Part shown: positions 27,178-34,494 of the stretch, one piece after another
How the letters are laid out: each line of letters begins with the position of its first letter
Numbering within the stretch: the first letter of the stretch is position 1
NCBI GenBank assembly: GCA_963753165.1
Contig: CAVWBP010000018.1
Coordinates: 166,460-230,459, forward strand
Direction of reading: 5' to 3'
DNA length: 64,000 nucleotides
Source of the DNA: JAKLQR01 sp963753165
GTDB lineage: Bacteria > Nitrospirota > Thermodesulfovibrionia > Thermodesulfovibrionales > SM23-35
Position numbers and translations under genes: made by a program
The notes under the pieces: model-generated
Databases searched by the model: none
The model's input: the letters and a program-made list of their open reading frames with translations, nothing else
Told to the model about the DNA's origin: nothing

Positions 27178-27729
27178 TCAATGACGGGGCTGTCCGGCCA
27201 GTTTTCTCGTGAAATTTCCGCCTGCCCATTCAGCCGCACGTACCGCGCGATAGGTAAAGATATCTTCCATCTGTTCCTTGATTATAAACCTGTTGAAGAA
27301 TTTCCCTATGGGGCCGAAAGGAATGCGATACGTTACCTGGTCCCGCATGAGCGTGCCTTCAGGGACTTCCGCAAAGGTATGCAGATGTTCCCACGAAGCA
27401 TACGGACCCCTGACCTGGACATCGGTGAATAGCTCCGGTGGCCTGTATTCAGTGATTTTTGTGTGCCAGCGCAGTTTTACCGCAAACCACCTGATCGTAT
27501 AATGGAATTCCGCGCCTTCGAATACTGACCCACCCTCTTCTCCGTTCAGCACCCTGAACTCGAGCCAGTCGGGGGTAATCTCGGCAAGATTTTCCGGTGA
27601 TTCAAAAAAGGGAAACGCTTCCGTCAGCGGGACAGGCAGGACCTGTGATGTCCTTATCTGATACGCATTGCCGTCTGATTTTTCGAAAGTGAGTTGAAAT
27701 GTTGGAGGGATTTCATATTTGACCGGCAT
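27178..27729 (-). CDS. SRPBCC-family (START/cyclase-like) protein
   Basis: A 183-residue protein with a helix-grip ligand-binding fold. The N-terminal strand TSQVLPVPLTEAFPFF, the loop SPENLAEITPDWL, the central TKITEYRPPELFTDVQV and a long C-terminal helix match polyketide cyclase/dehydrase-like SRPBCC proteins. There is no signal peptide. Ligand and role are unknown. It is transcribed away from the rubredoxin gene; the 247-bp divergent region holds the rubredoxin sigma-54 promoter. Confidence 0.82.
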   Translation of the reverse strand: MPVKYEIPPTFQLTFEKSDGNAYQIRTSQVLPVPLTEAFPFFESPENLAEITPDWLEFRVLNGEEGGSVFEGAEFHYTIRWFAVKLRWHTKITEYRPPELFTDVQVRGPYASWEHLHTFAEVPEGTLMRDQVTYRIPFGPIGKFFNRFIIKEQMEDIFTYRAVRAAEWAGGNFTRKLAGQPRH

Positions 27730-27915
27730 CGATAAAGCTTATCATACCGTGCGTCTGAATGAGTACCCGTGCCCGATAAATCGCTGATAAACAGAAGTGT
27801 TCCCTGAGAATCCTGAAGAGTCCCGGAGGGCAGAATTCCTCGCAGGCACGGGAAAATGCCCTGCTTCAATGCCTGCATCGGAAGAGAGTTTCTGAAAAAA
27901 CAGTCAGTTATGGAG

Positions 27916-27931
27916 TGGCATTCTTTTTGCT
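27916..27931 (+). promoter_or_regulatory. Sigma-54 promoter of the rubredoxin gene
   Basis: TGGCATTCTTTTTGCT has the invariant GG (27917-27918) and GC (27929-27930) exactly ten bases apart and the TTGC box. It lies 46 bases before the rubredoxin ATG. No obvious enhancer palindrome was found upstream. Confidence 0.7.
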
Positions 27932-27976
27932 TTTCTTTTATTTCATGCAAGAAAAAATCAGCAAGGAGGATAACAG

Positions 27977-28165
27977 ATGAAAAAGTATGAATGCACCGCA
28001 TGCGGATATATTTATGATCCGGCAATAGGAGACCCTGAGAACGGCATCAACCCGGGCACAGCCTTTGAAGATTTACCGGACGACTGGGTCTGCCCTGCCT
28101 GCGGCGCCCCGAAATCGTTGTTCGTAGAGGCGGGGTCAACCTACAAAGAACATGGCGTTCGATAG
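27977..28165 (+). CDS. Rubredoxin
   Basis: A 62-residue cytoplasmic one-electron carrier with a single Fe(Cys)4 centre. The two knuckles CTACGY and CPACGAPK are complete and correctly spaced, with the family aromatic residues and DPENGINPGTAF between them. A short C-terminal extension follows. Start ATG at 27977 after AAGGAGGATAAC. Rubredoxins in anaerobes commonly serve oxygen- or peroxide-reducing enzymes; none is adjacent here. The DUF4149 gene follows after 54 bases and may be co-transcribed. Confidence 0.96.
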   Translation: MKKYECTACGYIYDPAIGDPENGINPGTAFEDLPDDWVCPACGAPKSLFVEAGSTYKEHGVR

Positions 28166-28219
28166 CAAAGTATCTGATTGTTCCGGTGAATACGTCTTTC
28201 ATGTGATCGGAATCGGAAA

Positions 28220-28687
28220 ATGAGAATTGGATTTACTCTTTACCATTTCCTGCTTGCCCTCTGGGTTGGGGGCATGGCGATGTTTTCGTTCCTTGTCACG
28301 CCGGTCATATTCACCTCGTTCACGCGGGACACTGCCGGGGAAATCGTAGGGAAGCTCTTTCCCTATTATTTCCCTTTTACCCTTGTTACCGCGCTCCTGG
28401 CGCTGATAGTATTTCTGTTCTTTATTGGAGTGAGAGCAACGGTTCAGCACAGGATAACCCTTGCGCTCCTCCTCTTCGCTCTTCTCGTGAATGTATTTGT
28501 TGCCTTCAAGCTGTACCCTGATATCACGCGGGTGAAACAGGAGATCGCCACCTTCGCAGAGACTTCTTCCAGTGATCCAAAAAGGCTGGAGTTCAAAAAA
28601 CTGCACAGGATGAGTTCAATCCTCAATATTCTCCTGCTGCTCGACGGAACCGTCCTCCTGTTCATCAGCAATAGTCTCAAAAAATAA
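28220..28687 (+). CDS. DUF4149 membrane protein
   Basis: A 155-residue inner-membrane protein with four hydrophobic helices. The first, FTLYHFLLALWVGGMAMF, carries the LALWVGG element typical of DUF4149, and the last helix follows the conserved HRMSSILNILLLL segment. A cytoplasmic or periplasmic loop between helices three and four is rich in charged residues. Function unknown; some relatives sit near redox genes, as here. A real gene by codon use and family match. Confidence 0.8.
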   Translation: MRIGFTLYHFLLALWVGGMAMFSFLVTPVIFTSFTRDTAGEIVGKLFPYYFPFTLVTALLALIVFLFFIGVRATVQHRITLALLLFALLVNVFVAFKLYPDITRVKQEIATFAETSSSDPKRLEFKKLHRMSSILNILLLLDGTVLLFISNSLKK

Positions 28688-28716
28688 CTGTCAGGTGATT
28701 TCGCGAACGGAGAGTG

Positions 28717-28843
28717 CTGGCAGTGCTTAAAAATACCGGCAACCCCTTTCAGGTTAAGGTTTTTTAACACCTTTCCCTTTTCCCTATGTCTCGATAGTTT
28801 TTATATCGCTTTCGATATGTCTACTCCACGTTTTCTTTACGGT
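28717..28843. repeat. Diverged direct repeat, left copy
   Basis: About 127 bp starting CTGGCAGTGCTTAAAAATAC and ending CACGTTTTCTTTACGGT, alignable over its whole length to 29623-29759. Together the two copies bracket the toxin-antitoxin pair. The rest of the 266-bp gap before brnT holds only the promoter. Confidence 0.7.
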
Positions 28844-28916
28844 GCGTTTATACGCAAAAAGGTGTGCCTGATTCACAAACATTAGGGACTCGTAATTCTT
28901 ATACCGATTTGTTGTA

Positions 28917-28947
28917 TTGACAATAGGCACACATAAAGTATTATACT
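28917..28947 (+). promoter_or_regulatory. Putative brnT promoter
   Basis: TTGACA (28917-28922) followed after 17-19 bases by an ATTATACT stretch (28940-28947), seven bases before the toxin start codon. Confidence 0.45.
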
Positions 28948-28953
28948 ATTACC

Positions 28954-29238
28954 ATGGTTTTTGATTGGGATAATGACAAGAATGAGCAACTCAAGCGGGA
29001 GAGAGGCATTTCATTTGAGCAAATTGTGTTTCTTATTTTGAATGACTGTATACTTGATATCCTGGAACATCCAAACAAGATAAAATACAGAGATCAAAAA
29101 CTCTACGTTATTGATGTTGAGGACTATGCATATGTAGTACCCTTCGAAGACAGCAAAGGGGTGAGATTTTTAAAGACAATATTCCCAAGCCGCAGATTTA
29201 CTCAGAAATATCTGCGGAGGGAAGGAGAGCAAAAATGA
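28954..29238 (+). CDS. brnT: BrnT-family toxin
   Basis: A 94-residue type II toxin, a RelE-like ribonuclease family that cuts mRNA. It opens with FDWDNDKNEQLKRERGISFE, the usual BrnT start, and carries the late RFLKTIFPSRRFTQKY segment with basic catalytic-type residues. ATG at 28954; the last four bases overlap the antitoxin start (ATGA). In this family the antitoxin usually binds the toxin and represses the shared promoter. Confidence 0.85.
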   Translation: MVFDWDNDKNEQLKRERGISFEQIVFLILNDCILDILEHPNKIKYRDQKLYVIDVEDYAYVVPFEDSKGVRFLKTIFPSRRFTQKYLRREGEQK

Positions 29239-29507
29239 AACTGACAAAAGAAGAAAAGGAATTAATGGAATCGCTTGAGAAAGATGAGTGGAAGACCATT
29301 CCCAACCTGAAGGGTGAAATAAAAAGGTCAAAAGCGTACGCAAAAGCGACTATAACAAAAGACCAGCGCATGAATATCCGTATAGCGAAAAAAGACCTTG
29401 ACGCCCTAAAGGTAAAAGCTATAGAGGAAGGAATACCTTATCAGACACTGGTGTCAAGCATTATACATAAATTTTTATCAGGCAGACTGGTCGAGCGGCA
29501 CTCGTGA
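29235..29507 (+). CDS. CopG/BrnA-like ribbon-helix-helix antitoxin
   Basis: A 90-residue partner of the BrnT-like toxin. The N-terminal half is acidic and probably wraps the toxin. The C-terminal half (MNIRIAKKDLDALKVKAIEE followed by PYQTLVSSIIHKF) is a ribbon-helix-helix DNA-binding domain. It overlaps the toxin gene by four bases. The order toxin first, antitoxin second is usual for BrnTA. Confidence 0.85.
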   Translation: MKLTKEEKELMESLEKDEWKTIPNLKGEIKRSKAYAKATITKDQRMNIRIAKKDLDALKVKAIEEGIPYQTLVSSIIHKFLSGRLVERHS

Positions 29508-29562
29508 TTTGTGTTATCATAGAATCGGCACTTCCATGAATCCTCCCACCCTTTGATTTAAT

Positions 29563-29607
29563 TGGCGGTCCCAACGGGATTCGAACCCGTGTTTTAGCCT
29601 TGAGAGA
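29563..29607 (-). other. tRNA 3'-end fragment (attachment-site-like)
   Basis: On the minus strand: ACGGG TTCGAAT CCCGT (T arm) then TGGGACC, G and CCA, i.e. a complete T arm, acceptor 3' strand, discriminator and CCA. The matching 5' acceptor strand (GGTCCCA) is not found within the expected ~76-90 bases, so this is not a whole tRNA gene. Such fragments mark one end of integrative elements. Confidence 0.7.
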
Positions 29608-29622
29608 GCGATCAGGCAGGAT

Positions 29623-29759
29623 CTGGCAAGTGCTTGAAAATACCCACAATTTCCTTGTAGATCAAGCTTTTTACCGCCCTTCCTTTTTCTATATGTTTCT
29701 ATATTTTTATGTATTTTTCGTTATATTTTGATATGCTTTTTTCACGTTTTTTTCACGGT
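29623..29759. repeat. Diverged direct repeat, right copy
   Basis: About 137 bp beginning CTGGCAAGTGCTTGAAAATAC next to the tRNA fragment and ending CACGTTTTTTTCACGGT; partner of 28717-28843. The following 29760-29963 is AT-rich, without genes. Confidence 0.7.
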
Positions 29760-29963
29760 CATGGCTATATAGCAAGTTTCCCCCCAAATTAGTCCCCAAA
29801 ACTAATCCAGGGTTGACATTACCTTAGGGCTAGTAATAGCTACATTTTATAAGTCAATTCGGTAGCATAAATATATTTATAATTAATAATTTATCTTATA
29901 TAATGAAAGTATTGCATTTCAAAATACTTTATTTTAAAATTATAAAGGATTTGGTAATTTATT

Positions 29964-30986
29964 ATGAAGCAATCTCGAAAACTTCAAATATCTTTTACCA
30001 TTGATGATAAAATGAGGATTTTATCATGGAACAGGGATATGGAAAATATCTTCGGGAATTTCTTATCCAAGGGTAAGGGCTCACCTTATTATGAGGTCAT
30101 TCCGGGTTTCAGTAAAGAATGGATTCAGGCGGTGAACTTATCGGTTAAAAACGGGCTGCCATTAAAATTGAACGGGAGCAAGTCATTCTGTTTATATAGC
30201 AACAACAACAAAACAGATATATACGTTAATCCATTGGAAGGTGACTCTGCGACAATACAGGGGGCGAAAATTCAAATAAATATGCTCCTCAATTGTAATT
30301 TAATGAAGAAAATAGAGCAAAAGCAGAAATTGATCGACATAGGGAGAGATGCTGCGACTCTTGCTCATGGCATCAGGAACCCTCTCAATACAATGAAAGG
30401 TGCGGTGACCTTCATAAGGGATAAATGCACCAAAGAGAAAGAACTTATTGAATTCGCAAAAATCTTGGAAGAAGAAATATCTAGCCTCGATCAATTCATT
30501 ACAAATTTCCTTAGTACTTCTATGGGGGATCAATACTCATATAGGACAAACATTAATACAATATTGAAAAAAATCGAACAATTAATATCCCGTACAACTC
30601 AATTGTATAATATTGACGTTGTGTTCGAATATGGGAAAGTCGCTTCTGTGATGATCAATCCTTTCCACCTTGAACATTCAATCTTAAATGTAATAAATAA
30701 TGCAATAGAAGCCATGCGGGCAGGTGGACGGCTGATCGTAAAATCTCAGTCTGCAAAACATAACAACATAAATTATGCTATCATCGAGGTTACAGACACT
30801 GGCATTGGGATGCATCCCCGAACATATCATGAAATCATGACAAAACCATATATCAACAAAGGCAAGGGGATAGGCTTATTCATAACTGGTGAAATCATCA
30901 AATCCTGTAATGGACATCTTGAAATAAAAAGTTCCAAAGGAAAAGGAACCACAATAAAATTCTATCTGCCGCTTATAAAACAATGA
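29964..30986 (+). CDS. Cytoplasmic PAS-like sensor histidine kinase
   Basis: A 340-residue kinase with no membrane helix. Residues about 8-110 resemble a PAS domain (FTIDDKMRILSWNRDME). The HisKA helix has the phospho-acceptor His135 in LAHGIRNPLN. The ATPase domain shows the N box SILNVINNAIEAM, DTGIGM, and a G2 box GKGIGLFI. It overlaps the adjacent sigma-54 response regulator by four bases (ATGA), so the two form a pair. It opens the A+T-rich glycan locus, so control of glycan synthesis is the natural inference. The signal is unknown. Confidence 0.92.
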   Translation: MKQSRKLQISFTIDDKMRILSWNRDMENIFGNFLSKGKGSPYYEVIPGFSKEWIQAVNLSVKNGLPLKLNGSKSFCLYSNNNKTDIYVNPLEGDSATIQGAKIQINMLLNCNLMKKIEQKQKLIDIGRDAATLAHGIRNPLNTMKGAVTFIRDKCTKEKELIEFAKILEEEISSLDQFITNFLSTSMGDQYSYRTNINTILKKIEQLISRTTQLYNIDVVFEYGKVASVMINPFHLEHSILNVINNAIEAMRAGGRLIVKSQSAKHNNINYAIIEVTDTGIGMHPRTYHEIMTKPYINKGKGIGLFITGEIIKSCNGHLEIKSSKGKGTTIKFYLPLIKQ

Positions 30987-32365
30987 TGAACAATGGAATA
31001 ATATTGGTTGTCGATGATGAACTGAACGCGTTAAAAGTCCTCTCTTCGATACTCAAGAATGCCGGATATCATGTTATTACCTCTCTGAGTGTCGGCAAAG
31101 CAATCAAATTGCTCTCAAGTACAGAAATCGATATAGTGATTACCGATCTGAGGATGCCGGGTATAAACGGCATGCAACTTTTTGAGCACATGCTCAGTAC
31201 CCACCAGGATATCCCCGTCATTTTTCTTACTGCTTACGGCACAGTTGATTCAGCTGTGAATGCCATGACCCAGGGAGCCTATTCTTACTTTATCAAGCCA
31301 CCTGATTACGGCAAGCTAAAAAATATCATCGCAAAAGCTATAGAACAGCGACGCCTTAGACGAGGAACGGCCTCTCCCGGAAATAGTCAGTTAGAAGAGG
31401 GAAGTTACCTCATCGGAAACACACTGGGAATAAACAAAATAATAAATCTTATTGAGACGATCAAGGATTCACCAAGTAGCGTATTAATATGCGGTGAGAC
31501 AGGTACAGGCAAGGAGTTGGCTGCCCGCGCTTTGCATTTTAACGGCAACAGAAAGGATAAACCCTTTGTGGCATTGAACTGTGCAGCAATTCCTCAGGAA
31601 CTCATTGAATCAGAACTTTTCGGCTTTGAGAAAGGTGCCTTCACAGGCGCTGTCTCCAGACGGATAGGGAAAATCGAACACGCATCCGGAGGAACTCTGT
31701 TCCTGGACGAGATCTGCAGCCTTGCATTCAATTTACAGGCAAAGCTTCTCAGAGTATTGCAGGAGAATGAGATAGAGCGCATTGGAAGCAACAAAAAAAT
31801 CAAGGTCGCCTTTCGTCTCATATCTTCAACAAATCATGATCTGAACGGAATGGTCAGCGCAGGTGAATTCCGTGAAGATTTGCTTTACAGAATAAATGTA
31901 GTTAAGATAGATATCCCTCCTCTTCTAGAAAGAAAGGAAGATATTCCCCTGTTGACGTCCGTCTTTCTCAAAGAGTTCTCTGCAAGAGAAAACAGATCTC
32001 TTTCGATTTCAGAAGATACCTTAAGAATACTGCGGTCCTACCATTGGCCCGGAAATGTCAGGCAATTGAAGAACATAATAGAGAGAGCGATAATACTGTC
32101 AAAAAAAGATACTATTACTCCAAAGGAATTACCGGAAGATTTTCTGGTTCCTAAGGAAACAGAAAAAGGCTTTTCTCAAATGACTCTCAGGGGCACTGAG
32201 TCGCAGGCTATTAGAAATGCGCTTAATGAATGCAATGGAAACAAATCGAAGACTGCAAGAATACTTGGTATTTCGAGAAAAGCCTTGTATAAAAGACTAC
32301 GTGACTATGGAATCATTGAAACTGCGCCTAAAGGAAACAGTTTCGGGAACAAGTGTTTCCTTTAG
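30983..32365 (+). CDS. Sigma-54-dependent response regulator, NtrC family
   Basis: A 460-residue activator. Receiver domain with Asp in ITDLRMPG (near residue 57). AAA+ domain with Walker A GETGTGKE, the sigma-54 contact loop GAFTGA and Walker B GGTLFLDE. C-terminal Fis-type helix-turn-helix around NKSKTARILGISRKALYKRL. It forms a pair with the upstream kinase. A tail of about 16 residues after the helix-turn-helix is encoded by a palindrome (32329-32364) that may be its own binding site, upstream of a sigma-54 promoter at 32538. A paralogue lies at 40979. Confidence 0.95.
   Translation: MMNNGIILVVDDELNALKVLSSILKNAGYHVITSLSVGKAIKLLSSTEIDIVITDLRMPGINGMQLFEHMLSTHQDIPVIFLTAYGTVDSAVNAMTQGAYSYFIKPPDYGKLKNIIAKAIEQRRLRRGTASPGNSQLEEGSYLIGNTLGINKIINLIETIKDSPSSVLICGETGTGKELAARALHFNGNRKDKPFVALNCAAIPQELIESELFGFEKGAFTGAVSRRIGKIEHASGGTLFLDEICSLAFNLQAKLLRVLQENEIERIGSNKKIKVAFRLISSTNHDLNGMVSAGEFREDLLYRINVVKIDIPPLLERKEDIPLLTSVFLKEFSARENRSLSISEDTLRILRSYHWPGNVRQLKNIIERAIILSKKDTITPKELPEDFLVPKETEKGFSQMTLRGTESQAIRNALNECNGNKSKTARILGISRKALYKRLRDYGIIETAPKGNSFGNKCFL
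32329..32364. promoter_or_regulatory. Putative enhancer (UAS) palindrome at the 3' end of the activator gene
   Basis: TAAAGGAAACA and TGTTTCCTTTA form perfect 11-bp arms around a 14-base centre that itself holds GTTTC and GGAAC. It lies 175 bp upstream of the sigma-54 promoter, a usual enhancer distance. It has no T tract as a terminator would. A partial direct repeat of the adjoining TTTAGATACA occurs at 32498-32507. Confidence 0.55.
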
Positions 32366-32537
32366 ATACAGCATCCTTTATTAGAAGACACTCATTTTAG
32401 CTGACTTTCATCTGCAATCTGTTTTGAAAAATAAATTTCATCCTTTGCATAATTTTTTTCTTGTACAGGTGTTGTGTCTCATTCTTAAAGCTTTTCTTTA
32501 GATACATCCTGCGCTTATCTGAATTAAGAAAACCATT

Positions 32538-32553
32538 TGGTATACAACTTGCT
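32538..32553 (+). promoter_or_regulatory. Sigma-54 promoter before the antiterminator gene
   Basis: TGGTATACAACTTGCT: GG (32539-32540) and GC (32551-32552) ten bases apart with a TTGC box. It lies 44 bases before the start at 32584. Confidence 0.65.
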
Positions 32554-32583
32554 TTCTTTAATAGATTGGATTGGGGGGAATTT

Positions 32584-33078
32584 ATGCAATGGTTTGTATT
32601 AAATGTAAAATCACGACACGAGTTTATTACAAACAATGAGCTTAGAAAAAAGCAAATTGCAACCTTTCTGCCGTCTTTTAAGAACTGGAGGCAGTGGAAA
32701 GACAGGCGAAAACTGATTGACTTTCCTTTATTTCCAGGATATTTGTTCGTTCACATCCCTCTGCATTCAGAGGCATACCTCAATGTGCTGAAAACAAGAG
32801 GAGCGGTTACCTTTATCTCACTGGAGCCAGGACATCCCGCGCCGATCAGTCCTGATGAGATAGATACATTAAAGATCTTACTGGACAGTGGTAAGGAGAT
32901 GGATGTTTATCCCAATCTCAAAGAAGGGACAAAGATCAGAATAAAAAGTGGACCGCTTAAAGGTGCTGAAGGTATTTTCATCAACAAAGAACAGGATATG
33001 AGGTTTTTGGTAAATATAAATCTGCTCGGAAGGAGTGTAGGCCTGAAAATATACGCCAACGAAATCGAAGATGCATAG
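32584..33078 (+). CDS. NusG-like antiterminator, UpxY/RfaH/LoaP type
   Basis: A 164-residue NusG paralogue. The frame is open from 32461, but the ATG at 32584 after TTGGGGGGAA gives the family N-terminus MQWFVLNVKSRHE. The NGN domain has LIDFPLFPGYLFVHI, and the C-terminal KOW motif has EGTKIRIKSGPLKGAEGIF. Such specialised NusG proteins travel with RNA polymerase and let it read through long glycan operons. It is the first gene behind the sigma-54 promoter and is followed by a hairpin-rich leader, fitting that role. Confidence 0.9.
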   Translation: MQWFVLNVKSRHEFITNNELRKKQIATFLPSFKNWRQWKDRRKLIDFPLFPGYLFVHIPLHSEAYLNVLKTRGAVTFISLEPGHPAPISPDEIDTLKILLDSGKEMDVYPNLKEGTKIRIKSGPLKGAEGIFINKEQDMRFLVNINLLGRSVGLKIYANEIEDA

Positions 33079-33338
33079 TATTTTCAGTCTGACTATTTTC
33101 GCCGGATGAAAGTTTTTCTGTAAGAGAGCTGTAACCGATGTTTGCAGGATGACTCAGGGTAGTACCTGAAACCTACTGCAGTCCTGCTCTATCGGATAGC
33201 CCCTTCGTGTGTAGCAAGAGACAAAGAGTATACGGAAGGGCAGAATCAATCTCCAGTTGATTGATCGCACATGATGTCTAATGAACGTTCCTTCTCAGTT
33301 GTTTCATGTAACTGAGAAGGCGGAGCTTTGCCCGCACA
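33079..33338 (+). promoter_or_regulatory. Structured leader between the antiterminator and the export operon
   Basis: 260 bases without a gene but full of inverted repeats. A nested structure at 33135-33195 has outer CCGAT/ATCGG, then GCAGGA/TCCTGC, with inner TCAGG/CCTGA. An imperfect stem lies at 33199-33241. A perfect 11-bp stem CCTTCTCAGTT/AACTGAGAAGG (33290-33320) is followed by a G/C-rich GCGGAGCTTTGCCCGC. It is a candidate attenuator or antiterminator-loading RNA. No known riboswitch consensus was recognised. Confidence 0.55.
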
Positions 33339-34466
33339 ATGAAACCCGGAACATCAGGAAACCAATTGGCAGAAAAGATGCATTATGAAGACAAGCCTGT
33401 GGAATATACAAAAGTTATTCGCAGGGCGATACACAATGAAATGATCCAGTTTGTTATTGCGATATGGTTATTTTTGCTTCTCCTCCTTACTTCATGTGCA
33501 GGCCGGGATATACGGCCTGAGACAGTACTTGCACAGCATTCTTCCGAGATAAAAAAAACCGATATGCTTAATACGGAAATAACGCAGAAAAGCATAGCAT
33601 TTCAAAAGATGTCTGCTGCAGCTGACTACAAAATTGGTCCCGAAGATCTGCTGGAAATCACTGTTTTCCAGGCAAAAGAACTGGACACCGTTGCACGTGT
33701 CAGTGCTTCAGGCTTTATCAAATTACCGCTGATTGACAAAGTTGAGGCCGCAGGCCTTAATGCATCTGAACTGGAAACTGTCATAACGGAGAAACTCAGG
33801 AAATATCTTTCAGAACCGGTCTTAGGGGTGTTCATCAAAGAATACCGGAGCCAGCAGATTACGGTTCTTGGATCTGTGCAGAAACCCGGAGTGCATTATG
33901 TGTCCGGTCAGAAATCCCTGCTTGAACTCCTCTCGCTGGCAGGGGGGTTAAGCGGAGATGCTGGAGACATTTGTATCGTTCAGAGGAATGCGACAGGAAA
34001 TCCGCAGGAAAACCAGCCAGCCGATAACATTGTTATTGATTTGGATCAGTTGCTGATCAAGGGACAGGTAGCATTCAATATAGCGATGAACGCAGGAGAT
34101 GTGATACTTGTCCCGAAGAGCGGTATATTCTTTATTGACGGTGCCGTAAAAAATCCCGGATCGTTTCCTTTAAAGGGAAAAATGACATTCACACAGGCCA
34201 TCAGCCTGGCTAAGGGCCTCGGTGTGGATGCGAAGAAATCAGATATTAAAATATACCGTGATACCGGCAAGCAGGAAAGGGATATTATTACAATTGATTA
34301 CGATGATGTCCTTGACAGGAAACTGCCGGATATCGAAGTGAAAGATAAAGATATTATTATTGTGTCAAGCAGTATATTGAAAAGGATTTATGGAGGACTG
34401 GCAGGATATTTTAATTTCGGCTATTTTGGATTCACCGGGGTTCGTCCGGGAGCCGGCGTTTATTAA
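33339..34466 (+). CDS. Polysaccharide export lipoprotein, Wza family
   Basis: Outer-membrane secretin-like channel for glycan export. Lipoprotein signal with lipobox LLTSC near residue 52. The poly-export domain begins YKIGPEDLLEITVFQ, and at least two SLBB beta-grasp domains follow (ITVLGSVQKPGVHYV and FFIDGAVKNPGSFPL). The start is uncertain: 33339 gives a long N-region, while the ATG at 33441 would place the start immediately before the hydrophobic segment. About 340-375 residues. The Wzc-type partner lies 28 bases downstream. Confidence 0.9.
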   Translation: MKPGTSGNQLAEKMHYEDKPVEYTKVIRRAIHNEMIQFVIAIWLFLLLLLTSCAGRDIRPETVLAQHSSEIKKTDMLNTEITQKSIAFQKMSAAADYKIGPEDLLEITVFQAKELDTVARVSASGFIKLPLIDKVEAAGLNASELETVITEKLRKYLSEPVLGVFIKEYRSQQITVLGSVQKPGVHYVSGQKSLLELLSLAGGLSGDAGDICIVQRNATGNPQENQPADNIVIDLDQLLIKGQVAFNIAMNAGDVILVPKSGIFFIDGAVKNPGSFPLKGKMTFTQAISLAKGLGVDAKKSDIKIYRDTGKQERDIITIDYDDVLDRKLPDIEVKDKDIIIVSSSILKRIYGGLAGYFNFGYFGFTGVRPGAGVY

Positions 34467-34494
34467 GTAAAGTTCAAGGGCTAAGGTTAAGTTA

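Noticed and set aside
29563..29640. Complete tRNA gene
   Set aside because: The 3' half is perfect, but no GGTCCCA acceptor strand or D arm is found upstream at the right distance.
29461..29649. 62-codon minus-strand frame reading KTRVRIPLGPP
   Set aside because: This is the usual false translation of a tRNA T arm and acceptor, not a protein.
33079..33338. Cyclic di-GMP (GEMM) riboswitch in the export leader
   Set aside because: I could not find the conserved GEMM core; only hairpins are clear.
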